This document shows, piece after piece, positions 8,304 to 16,064 of a DNA stretch of 64,000 nucleotides. The DNA comes from Streptomyces sp. NBC_01237 (GTDB lineage Bacteria; Actinomycetota; Actinomycetes; Streptomycetales; Streptomycetaceae): assembly GCF_035917275.1 (NCBI RefSeq), contig NZ_CP108508.1, forward strand, positions 3,658,001 to 3,722,000. Direction: 5' to 3'. How positions within the stretch are numbered: the stretch's first letter is position 1; every line of letters starts with the position of its first letter. The notes under the pieces are model-generated. The model was given only the letters and a program-made list of their open reading frames with translations, made no database searches and was not told the origin of the DNA. The position numbers and the translations under genes were made by a program.

Positions 8304-9959
8304 CTGACTGTCCACGCGCTCAACGAACTCCTGCTCGTCTGCTCGCTCGTCCTGCTCGTCGCCGTGGCGGCGGTACGGATCTCCTCGCGCAGCGGGCTTC
8401 CCAGCCTGCTCCTGTACCTCGGCATCGGGATCGCCATAGGGCAGGACGGCATCTTCGACGTCAAGTTCGACAACGCCGAGCTGACCCAGGTGATCGGCTA
8501 TGCCGCCCTGGTCGTCATCCTGGCCGAGGGCGGACTCGGTACGAAGTGGAAGGAAGTCAAACCCGCGTTGCCGGCAGCCGCGATGCTGTCGACCGTCGGC
8601 GTGGGCATCAGCGTGGGCGTCACCGCGTCGGCGGCGCACTATCTCGTCGGGCTGGACTGGCGGCAGGCGCTCATCATCGGCGCGGTCGTCTCGTCCACCG
8701 ACGCCGCCGCCGTGTTCTCCGTACTGCGCAAGGTGCCGCTGCCGTCCCGGATCACCGGCGTGCTGGAGGCCGAGTCCGGGTTCAACGACGCCCCTGTGGT
8801 CATCCTGGTGGTGGCGTTCTCCGCGGTCGGCCCCGTGGAGCACTGGTACGTACTGGTCGGCGAGATAGCCCTGGAGCTGGCGATCGGCGCGGCCATCGGC
8901 CTCGCGGTCGGCTGGCTCGGCTCCTTCGGGCTGCGGCATGTGGCCCTGCCCGCGTCGGGCCTCTACCCGATCGCCGTGATGGCCATCGCGGTGTCCGCGT
9001 ACGCGGCCGGTGCCATGGCGCACGGCAGTGGGTTCCTCGCCGTCTATCTGGCCGCGATGGTCCTCGGCAACTCCAAGCTGCCGCACTGGCCCGCCACCCG
9101 CGGCTTCGCCGACGGACTCGGCTGGCTGGCCCAGATCGGCATGTTCGTGCTGCTCGGGCTGCTGGTCACGCCGCACGACCTGGTCGACGACTTCTGGCCC
9201 GCGGTGGTGGTGGGTCTGGTGCTGACCGTGGTGGCCCGGCCGCTGTCGGTCTTCCTGAGCCTGGCGCCGTTCCGGCTGCCGCACCGCGAGAAGGCCCTGA
9301 TGTCCTGGGCCGGGCTGCGCGGCGCCGTACCCATCATCCTGGCGACCATTCCGATGGTGTCCGGAATCGAGGGCAGCACCAGGGTCTTCAACATCGTCTT
9401 CGTGCTCGTCATCGTCTACACACTGATCCAGGGGCCGACCCTGCCCTGGCTCGCGAAGGCCCTGAAGATCGCCGACGACCCGTCGGAGACCGCCGACCTG
9501 GGCATCGAGTCGGCGCCTTTGGAGCGGCTGCGCGGGCATCTGCTGTCGGTCGAGATCCCGGCCCGGTCGAAGATGCACGGCGTGGAGGTCGGCGAGCTCC
9601 GGCTGCCCGCCGGGGCCGCGGTCACGCTGGTCGTACGGGACGGGAAGAGCTTCGTCCCGGCACCGGCCACCGTGCTGCGGCGCGGGGACGAACTGCTGGT
9701 GGTGGCGACCGATCCGGTGCGGGACGCGACGGAGGCCCGGCTGCGGGCGGTCGGCGAGGGCGGCAAGCTGGCCGGATGGCTGGGGACGGGCGGCGGCCCG
9801 GACGGCGCCGGCGGGTCGCGCGGGGGCAGCCGGTCCGGAGGCTCGGGCGGATCACGTGGAACCGGCCGGTCCGGCGGTTCCGGCGGATCACGTGGGGGCA
9901 GCCGGTCCGGAGGCTCGGGCGGAACGGGCGGTTCCTCCGATTCGAAAGCACGGCACTGA
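8304..9959 (+). CDS. Potassium/proton antiporter, NhaP2/CvrA type
   Basis: About 551 residues: some 12 hydrophobic segments of the CPA1 antiporter fold (ISSRSGLPSLLLYLGIGIAI; VVSSTDAAAVFSVLR; the conserved ESGFNDAPVVILVVAF with the ion-binding acidic residue), then a cytosolic TrkA-C domain from about residue 410 (VEIPARSKMHGVEVGELRLP). It exchanges K+ or Na+ for H+ across the membrane. The start is unusual: the family N-terminus M-TVHALNELLLVC begins at CTG 8304, preceded by GAAGGA, and no ATG/GTG/TTG upstream fits; the first GTG in frame (8364) would delete most of the first helix. The last 45 residues are Gly/Ser/Arg repeats encoded by an imperfect DNA repeat, not part of the family. Confidence 0.88.
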   Translation: MTVHALNELLLVCSLVLLVAVAAVRISSRSGLPSLLLYLGIGIAIGQDGIFDVKFDNAELTQVIGYAALVVILAEGGLGTKWKEVKPALPAAAMLSTVGVGISVGVTASAAHYLVGLDWRQALIIGAVVSSTDAAAVFSVLRKVPLPSRITGVLEAESGFNDAPVVILVVAFSAVGPVEHWYVLVGEIALELAIGAAIGLAVGWLGSFGLRHVALPASGLYPIAVMAIAVSAYAAGAMAHGSGFLAVYLAAMVLGNSKLPHWPATRGFADGLGWLAQIGMFVLLGLLVTPHDLVDDFWPAVVVGLVLTVVARPLSVFLSLAPFRLPHREKALMSWAGLRGAVPIILATIPMVSGIEGSTRVFNIVFVLVIVYTLIQGPTLPWLAKALKIADDPSETADLGIESAPLERLRGHLLSVEIPARSKMHGVEVGELRLPAGAAVTLVVRDGKSFVPAPATVLRRGDELLVVATDPVRDATEARLRAVGEGGKLAGWLGTGGGPDGAGGSRGGSRSGGSGGSRGTGRSGGSGGSRGGSRSGGSGGTGGSSDSKARH

Positions 9960-10048
9960 TCACAAAGAGCACGGTGCTGATCGCAGAAGCACGGCACTGA
10001 TCACAGAGCCACAGCGCTGACCGCAGGGATCACGGTGCTGATCACAGG
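9949..10048 (+). repeat. Five degenerate ~20-bp repeats at the 3' end of the antiporter gene
   Basis: Units resembling GCACGGTGCTGATCACAGA recur at about 9949, 9968, 9988, 10009 and 10029, starting over the antiporter stop codon. Each unit contains a short self-complementary core (GCACGGTGC or GCGCTGA-like). The rest of the 9960-10309 gap holds no convincing gene, only the upstream region of the MFS gene, with a purine-rich AAAGGCAAGGA ribosome site at its end. Confidence 0.6.
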
Positions 10049-10309
10049 CAGGCACCGTGACCTTGCACGCAATCGCAGGTGGGCGAGGACTCCTGCCTGT
10101 AGCATGAAGGAAATCTGATCGACCAACTCTGTCTGAAGCAGAGCTGGCGCGACCCGTATGGCGGTCGTGGCGCCCTCGCCCCTTGCAGCGAGCGCCCGGC
10201 ATCTACCGCAGTTCCGCGCGAAGAGGACAGCTCTCGGCGCAGCCTCCGTACGAACCCCACAAGGGCTCCCCGGGAGGCGCCGCCACCAGGCGGCAGAAAG
10301 GCAAGGACC

Positions 10310-11590
10310 GTGGCGTCCACGGTCTCCGACCGCCCCGGATACGGGCAACTGCTGCGCACCCCCGGTGCGTGGACCTTCCTCCTCCCGGGCTTCGCCGCAC
10401 GGCAGCCCTTCGCGATGCTGACCATCGGCATCGTTCTCCTCGTCCAGCACACCACCGGGTCCTACGGCAGCGCAGGCGCTGTCGCCGCCGTCTCCGGCGT
10501 CTCGATGGCCCTGTTCGCCCCGCAGAGCGGCAAACTCGCCGACCGTTTCGGGCAGCGCGCGGTGCTGCTGCCCGGCGTCCTGGTGCACGCCGTGTCCGTG
10601 GGAGCGCTCACGGCGCTCGCACTGGCGGACGCGCCCCTGTGGGCGCTGTTCCTGGCAGCCGTGCCGACCGGTGCCTCCATTCCGCAGATCGGGCCGATGG
10701 TGCGGGCCCGCTGGGCGGCCGTACTGGGAGCCGCTCCCGGTCGGCCCGCCTCTCCGCTGATGTCCACGGCAGCCGCCTTCGAGTCGGTCACGGACGAGTT
10801 CACGTTCGTGCTGGGACCGGTCCTCACCACCGCGCTGTGCACCGGCGTGCACCCGGCGGCCGGGCTGATCACGGAAGCCGCGCTGACGCTCATCGGCGGC
10901 CTGCTCTTCGCCGCACAGCGCTCCACCCAGCCCGACCCCCGCAGCGCGGCCGACGCGGCCGGACCGCGTGTCTCGGCGCTCTCCGTACCCGGCGTCCGGG
11001 TGCTCGCGATCGCCTTCCTGGGCATCGGTGCCGTGTTCGGCGGAATGCAGGTCTCACTGACCGCGTTCGCCGAGGAGATCGGCCACCCCGGAGTCAACGG
11101 CATGCTGTACGGGATCTTCGCGGCGGGCAACATGCTGGCCGGGATCGCCTGCGGTGCCATCGTCTGGAAGATCAGCCCGCGCCGCCGTCTGATCGTCGGC
11201 TACCTGGCGCTGACCCTGACCGCGTCCGGACTGTGGGCCGTGAACTCCGTGCCGCTGCTGGCCGGGCTCGGACTCCTGGTCGGCCTCTCCATCGCTCCCG
11301 CGCTGATCAGCGGCTACACCCTGGTCGACGCGCTGGTGCCGCCCTCCGCCCGGACCGAGGCGTTCACCTGGCTGACGGGCGCGGTGGCGCTGGGCCAGGC
11401 CGCGGCGGTGACCGTGGCCGGACAACTCGCGGACGCCCACGGCGCGAGCACCGGATTCCTGGTGCCGCTGGTGGGGACCGTACTGGCGCTGGCGACGCTG
11501 CTGGCCCTGCGTTCCCGGCTCGATCCGAGCCCCGCGGGACGCACCGTCGCACGTGGGATCGGTCACCGCGAGCCGGTCACGGTGGACTGA
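10310..11590 (+). CDS. MFS transporter
   Basis: 426 residues with about 12 hydrophobic segments. The N-terminal half carries FAPQSGKLADRFGQRAVLLPGVL, the loop 2-3 motif A of the major facilitator superfamily (G-x-L-A-D-R-x-G-x-R), and the second half has WKISPRRRLIVGYLALTL. There is no extra domain and no neighbouring biosynthetic gene to suggest a substrate; an efflux role is the default for such proteins in Streptomyces. GTG 10310 follows AAGGCAAGGA. The gene ends about 30 bp before the CIRCE-like element of fmdB. Confidence 0.85.
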   Translation: MASTVSDRPGYGQLLRTPGAWTFLLPGFAARQPFAMLTIGIVLLVQHTTGSYGSAGAVAAVSGVSMALFAPQSGKLADRFGQRAVLLPGVLVHAVSVGALTALALADAPLWALFLAAVPTGASIPQIGPMVRARWAAVLGAAPGRPASPLMSTAAAFESVTDEFTFVLGPVLTTALCTGVHPAAGLITEAALTLIGGLLFAAQRSTQPDPRSAADAAGPRVSALSVPGVRVLAIAFLGIGAVFGGMQVSLTAFAEEIGHPGVNGMLYGIFAAGNMLAGIACGAIVWKISPRRRLIVGYLALTLTASGLWAVNSVPLLAGLGLLVGLSIAPALISGYTLVDALVPPSARTEAFTWLTGAVALGQAAAVTVAGQLADAHGASTGFLVPLVGTVLALATLLALRSRLDPSPAGRTVARGIGHREPVTVD

Positions 11591-11620
11591 TCCAGCGGAA
11601 TACGTCAGTATGGACCGTCG

Positions 11621-11647
11621 TTAGCACTCATTGAGTGAGAGTGCCAG
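11621..11647 (+). promoter_or_regulatory. CIRCE-like operator (HrcA box) upstream of fmdB
   Basis: TTAGCACTC, nine bases, then GAGTGCCAG. The canonical CIRCE is TTAGCACTC-N9-GAGTGCTAA, so the left arm is perfect, the spacer is exactly nine, and the right arm matches 7 of 9 positions. It ends three bases before the AGGAG of the fmdB ribosome site, so bound HrcA would block transcription close to the start. CIRCE is the known HrcA operator of groES/groEL operons; control of fmdB is inferred from position. Confidence 0.75.
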
Positions 11648-11656
11648 GAGGAGCAA

Positions 11657-12004
11657 GTGCCGACCTATCAGTACCAGTGCACCGAGTGTGGCGAGGGCCT
11701 CGAGGCGGTGCAGAAGTTCACCGATGATGCCCTGACCGTATGCCCGAGCTGCGACGGACGCCTGAAGAAGGTGTTCTCTGCGGTCGGCATCGTCTTCAAG
11801 GGTTCCGGTTTCTACCGGAACGACAGTCGTGGCTCTTCGTCGAGCAGCACACCGGCGACCTCGAAGTCGTCCGACTCCGCATCCGCCTCGTCGTCCTCGA
11901 CGGGTTCGGACTCGAAGTCGACCGCTTCGTCTTCGTCGTCCTCGTCTTCTTCGTCGTCGTCTTCCTCCACGTCGACTTCGTCGAGTGGTACGTCGGCCGC
12001 CTGA
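11657..12004 (+). CDS. FmdB family zinc-ribbon protein with poly-serine tail
   Basis: 115 residues. Residues 1-54 form the FmdB/CxxC_CxxC_SSSS zinc ribbon: MPTYQYQCTECG, then CPSCDGRLKKVFSAVGIVFKGSGFYRNDS, with two CxxC pairs as the zinc site. The remaining half is low-complexity, almost only Ser with Thr, Ala, Asp and Lys, encoded by tcg/tcc/tct runs. FmdB was named from a possible regulator of formamidase, but the cellular role is not established. GTG 11657 is preceded by AGGAGGAGCAA. The CIRCE-like element immediately upstream suggests heat-shock control, and a strong terminator follows at 12030. Confidence 0.9.
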   Translation: MPTYQYQCTECGEGLEAVQKFTDDALTVCPSCDGRLKKVFSAVGIVFKGSGFYRNDSRGSSSSSTPATSKSSDSASASSSSTGSDSKSTASSSSSSSSSSSSSSTSTSSSGTSAA

Positions 12005-12029
12005 GCCCGCGTACGTCCACACGTCTCAC

Positions 12030-12068
12030 CGGGACCCCGCCGATCGACTCGGCGGGGTCCCGGCGTTT
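12030..12068 (+). terminator. Rho-independent terminator after fmdB
   Basis: Perfect 13-bp stem GGGACCCCGCCGA / TCGGCGGGGTCCC (extended by a C-G pair) with a five-base loop, followed by GCGTTTT. It separates fmdB from mtnP. Confidence 0.85.
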
Positions 12069-12089
12069 TCCCCCCGATACTGTGACCGC

Positions 12090-13034
12090 ATGGCGAACGC
12101 AGAGGCGCAATCGGATACGGGTACGAGCACGGGTACGGAGGCGGGCGCGGGTACGGGCACGGACGCGGGCACGACGGGGTCTTCGGGCGTTCCGGGTGCT
12201 TTCCCCGGTGCGGAGATCGGTGTCATCGGCGGCTCGGGCTTCTACTCCTTCCTGGAGGACGTCACCGAGGTCCCCGTGGACACCCCGTACGGGCAGCCCA
12301 GCGACTCGCTCTTCCTCGGCGAGATCGGCGGCCGCCGGGTCGCCTTCCTGCCCCGCCACGGACGTGGCCACCACCTGCCGCCGCACCGCATCAACTACCG
12401 CGCCAACCTCTGGGCGCTGCGCTCCGTCGGGGTGCGGCAGGTGCTCGGACCGTGCGCGGTCGGCGGTCTGCGGCCGGAGTTCGGCCCCGGGACCCTGCTC
12501 GTACCGGACCAGCTGGTGGAGCGCACCAAGGCCCGTCCGCAGACGTATTACGACGGTGAGACCCGGGCCGACGGAGCCGTGCCCAACGTCGTGCACCTCG
12601 GCTTCGCCGACCCGTACTGCCCCGAGGGCCGCAGGGCCGCGCTCGCGGCGGCTCGCGGGCGCGACTGGGAGCCGGTGGACGGCGGGACCCTGGTCGTCGT
12701 CGAGGGGCCGCGTTTCTCGACCCGGGCGGAGTCGCGCTGGCATGCGTCGATGGGCTGGTCCGTGGTGGGGATGACCGGGCACCCGGAGGCCGTTCTCGCC
12801 CGCGAACTGGGGCTCTGCTACACGACGATGACCCTGGTGACGGACCTGGACGCGGGCGCCGAGGCCGGGGAGGGCGTCTCCCACGAAGACGTGCTGAAGG
12901 TGTTCGCGGCCAACGTGGACCGGCTGCGCTCGGTGCTGTTCGACACGGTGGCCGGGCTGCCGGTGAACGAGAGCCGCGACTGCGCGTGCGCCCACGCGCT
13001 GGACGGGATCGACACGGGCATCGCACTGCCGTAG
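12090..13034 (+). CDS. mtnP: S-methyl-5'-thioadenosine phosphorylase
   Basis: 314 residues of the PNP/MTAP family, which cleaves methylthioadenosine with phosphate to adenine and methylthioribose-1-phosphate in methionine salvage. The domain begins near residue 42 with AEIGVIGGSGFYSFLE (phosphate loop), followed by FLPRHGRGHHLPPHRINYRANLWALRSVGVRQVL, VVVEGPRFSTRAESRW and VVGMTGHPEAVLARELGLCYTTMTLVTDLDAG, all conserved active-site blocks. About 40 N-terminal residues are a Gly/Thr/Ala repeat absent from the enzyme family, so a later start is possible. An inosine or guanosine specificity cannot be excluded from sequence alone. Confidence 0.9.
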   Translation: MANAEAQSDTGTSTGTEAGAGTGTDAGTTGSSGVPGAFPGAEIGVIGGSGFYSFLEDVTEVPVDTPYGQPSDSLFLGEIGGRRVAFLPRHGRGHHLPPHRINYRANLWALRSVGVRQVLGPCAVGGLRPEFGPGTLLVPDQLVERTKARPQTYYDGETRADGAVPNVVHLGFADPYCPEGRRAALAAARGRDWEPVDGGTLVVVEGPRFSTRAESRWHASMGWSVVGMTGHPEAVLARELGLCYTTMTLVTDLDAGAEAGEGVSHEDVLKVFAANVDRLRSVLFDTVAGLPVNESRDCACAHALDGIDTGIALP

Positions 13035-13327
13035 GGCGCGGGGCCGGGGACCGGGCGCGTGTGGGCGCGGGGCCGGGGACGCGTGCGGGTGCGTAACGGT
13101 TCCGGGGATGCATGCGGGTTCCTGGGGACGCGTGCCGGTTCGTGGGGGGCGCGTACGGGTTCCTGGGTGGCCTTTCGGTGCCTGGGTGACCCGTGCGGGT
13201 GCCGGAGTTTTCCACAACGTGGGGATTGTCCACAGGGCTCAGCGGGATTCCGGCTGAGCGTGGATCGTGAGGGGAGTTCGGCCGGGACATCCGGCCGGGC
13301 TCCCCTCGCTCGATTCCAGGTGGCGCC
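13035..13327 (+). repeat. GC-rich degenerate repeats downstream of mtnP, no gene
   Basis: A 17-base string beginning GGGCGCGGGGCC is present at about 13035 and again 29 bases on. It is followed by loosely repeated GGTTCCTGGGGACGCGTG-like units to about 13205. No codon-biased frame is seen. The last 100 bases form the upstream region of the next gene. Confidence 0.5.
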
Positions 13328-14011
13328 ATGTTCCCGCCCGTTTCCCCCGCCCGTCCCGCTCCCCCGGCGCATCCCGCCGACGGCCCTGCTCACTCCTCGC
13401 ATCCCTCCGCTCCCTCCGCTCCCTCCGAAGCTGCCCGCTTCGGCTCCGGCGCGCGTACGCGTACACCGTGGCCGCCGGTTTCCGCGCCCGCCCCGTTCGG
13501 GGTGCCGCCGTTCGCGCCGCTGCGGGTGCGCGGCGGCGGTGCTCACCGGCTGCGGTGCATGGTGCGCAGGCAGCGGCGCGCGATGGCCGCGGGGCTCGCT
13601 CTGACGGCTGCCGCGCTCGCCGCCTCGGGGCTGGGCGGCGAGGAGGGTAAAGCCGCTCCTCCGGGTCCGCCCCCGGAGACCGGACGGCAGTCGGTACGGC
13701 TGGTTTCCGCACCAGTCCGGATCACGGATGCGGCGACGGTCCGGCTGCTGCGGCCGGGAGACCGTGTCGATGTGATCGCGTCCGAGGAAGCGGGCGGCGA
13801 CGCCCGGGTGGTGGCGAAGGACGTACGGGTGACGAAGGTGCCACGGACCGCCGCCGGGGGCACCGGCCTGCCGGACACGGGCGGCGGGGCGGGCGCGGAG
13901 GCGGGCGACGGTGCGTTGGTGGTGCTGTCCGTGCGGCGCGAGACGGCTGTGGCGCTGGCGGGGGCGAGCGCGTCGGGGCACCTGGCCGTGGCGGTGTCCC
14001 ATGCCTACTGA
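13328..14011 (+). CDS. RcpC/CpaB-like (SAF) exported protein
   Basis: 227 residues. Residues 1-75 are Pro/Ser/Ala-rich, then RCMVRRQRRAMAAGLALTAAALAASGLGG is a positively charged hydrophobic segment acting as anchor or signal. The rest resembles the pilus-assembly CpaB/RcpC domain: RITDAATVRLLRPGDRVDVIASEEAGGDARVVAKDVRVTKVP and a final LSVRRETAVALAGASASGHLAVAVS. CpaB proteins help build Flp/Tad pili, but no tad gene is nearby, so a role in pilus assembly is unproven; many Streptomyces carry such orphans. The ATG may be too early, given the low-complexity start. Confidence 0.7.
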   Translation: MFPPVSPARPAPPAHPADGPAHSSHPSAPSAPSEAARFGSGARTRTPWPPVSAPAPFGVPPFAPLRVRGGGAHRLRCMVRRQRRAMAAGLALTAAALAASGLGGEEGKAAPPGPPPETGRQSVRLVSAPVRITDAATVRLLRPGDRVDVIASEEAGGDARVVAKDVRVTKVPRTAAGGTGLPDTGGGAGAEAGDGALVVLSVRRETAVALAGASASGHLAVAVSHAY

Positions 14012-14116
14012 CGCCCCGTCACTTCACCCTGTCGAATTGACTGAGGGGACAGGGGTACCTGCGCCCGCCCCAGGTCGCGGAGCGGTCCGCTCCCCTCGCG
14101 GCACAGGTGACACAGC

Positions 14117-14344
14117 TCAGATGTGGTGGGGCGGCTTCTCGTCGAGGAAGCGCGCGAGGTCGGCGGCGCTGCCACCGGTCGCGGGCCGCTCGCCCCACCC
14201 CCGGTCCGTATCGTCCGCGGACTGCTGGTCCAGTGGATCGTCGAAGATCAGAGCCGGCTTGGGCTTCGGCTCCTGCGGCGGCTTTGCCTGCTGGTGCGGC
14301 TGCTGCTTCGAATCTCGCGGTCCGGGGGCGGGGGCGGTGCTCAT
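14117..14344 (-). CDS. Small conserved hypothetical protein
   Basis: 75 residues, hydrophilic, rich in Pro, Lys and Gln, ending in AADLARFLDEKPPHH, a tail I recall from short uncharacterised Streptomyces proteins. No membrane segment or known domain is visible. It lies between the CpaB-like gene (convergent) and the redox operon (same strand, 40 bp upstream), and may be the last gene of that transcript. Function unknown. Confidence 0.7.
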   Translation of the reverse strand: MSTAPAPGPRDSKQQPHQQAKPPQEPKPKPALIFDDPLDQQSADDTDRGWGERPATGGSAADLARFLDEKPPHHI

Positions 14345-14383
14345 GTTTCCAGAGTACGGCGGCTCTCGGCGGGGTGACGGCGG

Positions 14384-14761
14384 TCAGCGGTCCTTGGGGT
14401 CGATCAGCCAGAGACCCAGCACGACGAGGAACGAGAGGCAGAGAAAGCCGGCCCCCCACCAGGCCGTCCCCGTGTTGCCCTCCATCCATTCGTCGATGAT
14501 CACCGTCAGACCCCAGAGCTGGCCGACGACCACGGTCATGGCGAGCGTGAGGCGGGCCGTCAGTTTCGAGGAGCGCTCGGGTTCCTGGTCGGTGCCCGCT
14601 CCGGGGCCGGGGCCGGTGTGCCGGACCCGTGGGTCTCCGTAGCCGCTGGTGGCGCGGATCTGCGGATAGCGCTCGTGGAGGGGGCGGTTCAGCTCGGGGC
14701 GGGCGCTGCCCGGGTGGTACTCCGGGTACTGCGGGCCGGAGGGCTGCTGGGGTTCGCTCAT
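14384..14761 (-). CDS. Small membrane protein in the redox operon
   Basis: 125 residues. The first 65 are hydrophilic (PQQPSGPQYPEYHPGSARPE and RYPQIRATSGYGDPRVRHTG). Then come two hydrophobic segments, LTARLTLAMTVVVGQLWGLTVII and WWGAGFLCLSFLVVLGLWLI, ending DPKDR. The start overlaps the Rieske stop (ATGA at 14758-14761), indicating translational coupling, so it is probably a small subunit or assembly partner of the redox complex. No known domain is recognised. Confidence 0.8.
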   Translation of the reverse strand: MSEPQQPSGPQYPEYHPGSARPELNRPLHERYPQIRATSGYGDPRVRHTGPGPGAGTDQEPERSSKLTARLTLAMTVVVGQLWGLTVIIDEWMEGNTGTAWWGAGFLCLSFLVVLGLWLIDPKDR

Positions 14762-15459
14762 GTTCGCCTGCCGGAGGTGTCGGCCTCGGTCGCACCGGCG
14801 TCGGCCGCACGGGGCGGTGACTCCGCGCCGCCGCTGACGTCGGGGCAGCCGATGCGGGCTGCGAGGTCCGGGCGTTCCGCGCCGAGCTGGCGGCAGAGCC
14901 CGTGCTCGATGCTCTCGCCGGAGCGGGTGGTGCCGATGGCCCAGACACTGCCGTCGGTCTGCTCGGTGAGCGCCACCTTGGGCAGGGCGCGGGGCGGTGG
15001 TCCGGCGGTGACCTCTCCGGACCGGGCGTCGAAGACTCCCTCGTGGCAGGGGCAGTAGAGCTCGCCGTCCGCGCCCCGGTCCTTGCGCCAGAGGACGGCA
15101 CAGGCGAGATGGGTACAGACCGCGGAGTAGCCGACAAGGGTGCCGTCGTTCAGCCGTACCGCGACGGCCCGGTCCTCCTCGCCCGGATAGCGGAAGGAGA
15201 TGGACTCGCCGGGCAGCAGCTGCTGGGTGACCTTCTTGGGCTCGGGAGTCTTGCCGTCCTCCGCGTCGCCGTGGCGGTGCAGGATTCCGGAGGCCACCCC
15301 CAGTCCCCCGACGGCGAGACCGCCGGAGACCGTGGCGACGATCCGGAGGTAGTCGCGCCGGGTGGTCAGGGAGTCGGCGGCGATCCGGTCGTGCAGCGCC
15401 TCGCGCGGGTCTCCTCCGTTGTGCCGGTCGCCACCCGGCTGCTGTTCGGTGACGCTCAT
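14758..15459 (-). CDS. Rieske [2Fe-2S] protein
   Basis: 233 residues. Residues 30-62 contain TTRRDYLRIVATVSGGLAVGGLG, a twin-arginine-type signal anchor that would place the protein on the outer face of the membrane. The Rieske domain carries CTHLAC and CPCHEGVFD, the two Cys/two His ligands of the 2Fe-2S cluster. It overlaps the small membrane protein downstream and the ferredoxin gene upstream by four bases each. As part of the four-gene string with a molybdopterin enzyme and a cytochrome-b-like protein, it probably passes electrons between quinol and the complex. It is not in the qcr operon. Confidence 0.9.
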   Translation of the reverse strand: MSVTEQQPGGDRHNGGDPREALHDRIAADSLTTRRDYLRIVATVSGGLAVGGLGVASGILHRHGDAEDGKTPEPKKVTQQLLPGESISFRYPGEEDRAVAVRLNDGTLVGYSAVCTHLACAVLWRKDRGADGELYCPCHEGVFDARSGEVTAGPPPRALPKVALTEQTDGSVWAIGTTRSGESIEHGLCRQLGAERPDLAARIGCPDVSGGAESPPRAADAGATEADTSGRRT

Positions 15460-16058
15460 CGGCGGACGTCCTTACCGTTGATCTCGACGACGGGCAGGCC
15501 GCCGGGTACGGGCCACTGGACCCTGTCCGCGGGGACGACCATCGCCACGCCGGTGCGGACCTCGGACTCGCCGAAGACGAAGCTGTCGGCGACCTGGACG
15601 CCGGGGCGTTCGGCCTGGAGCTCCTCAAGGGTCCCGTAGAAGAGCGCTCCGGTGGGGCAGACGGTGGCGCACATGGGGGCGAGGCCGTAGGCGGTCCGGT
15701 CGTAGCAGAGGTTGCACTTCAGCTGGAGCTTCGCCTGGAGGTCGATCTTCGGGACACCGAAGGGGCAGGCGTTGACGCAGTTGGCACAGCCGATGCAGCG
15801 GGTGGTGTCGGCCTGCTGCACCACACCGTCCGCGGTGACCAGGATCGCGTCGGCGGGGCAGACCTCGGCGCAGGGGGCCACCGGGTCCTCACAGTGCATA
15901 CAGACCGTGGGAAGGGAGGCGACGGACCGGCCCTCGTCGGTGTAGTCGAGGTGGATCATCGATTTGCCGCGGTGCGAGTCGCATTCGCGGCAGGCGGAGA
16001 CACATGCCTGGCAGCCGATGCAGCGCCCCGGGTCGATGAAGATCGTTCTGCCCATCAT
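15456..16058 (-). CDS. Four-cluster 4Fe-4S ferredoxin subunit (DmsB/HybA type)
   Basis: 200 residues with four ferredoxin-type Cys groups: CIGCQACVSACREC, CMHCEDPVAPCAEVCP, CIGCANCVNACPFG and CNLCYDR...CATVCPTGA. This is the layout of electron-transfer subunits (DmsB, NrfC, HybA) that wire a molybdopterin subunit to a membrane subunit. There is no signal peptide, so it probably works in the cytoplasm or travels with a partner. Start and stop overlap or nearly touch the neighbouring redox genes. The final 40 residues have no clusters. Confidence 0.92.
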   Translation of the reverse strand: MMGRTIFIDPGRCIGCQACVSACRECDSHRGKSMIHLDYTDEGRSVASLPTVCMHCEDPVAPCAEVCPADAILVTADGVVQQADTTRCIGCANCVNACPFGVPKIDLQAKLQLKCNLCYDRTAYGLAPMCATVCPTGALFYGTLEELQAERPGVQVADSFVFGESEVRTGVAMVVPADRVQWPVPGGLPVVEINGKDVRR

Positions 16059-16064
16059 GGGGCC

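Noticed and set aside
8088..9578. A minus-strand open frame continuing upstream from the penicillin acylase start
   Set aside because: It is antisense to the antiporter gene and consists of charged low-complexity residues. The acylase signal anchor at 8087 marks the true start.
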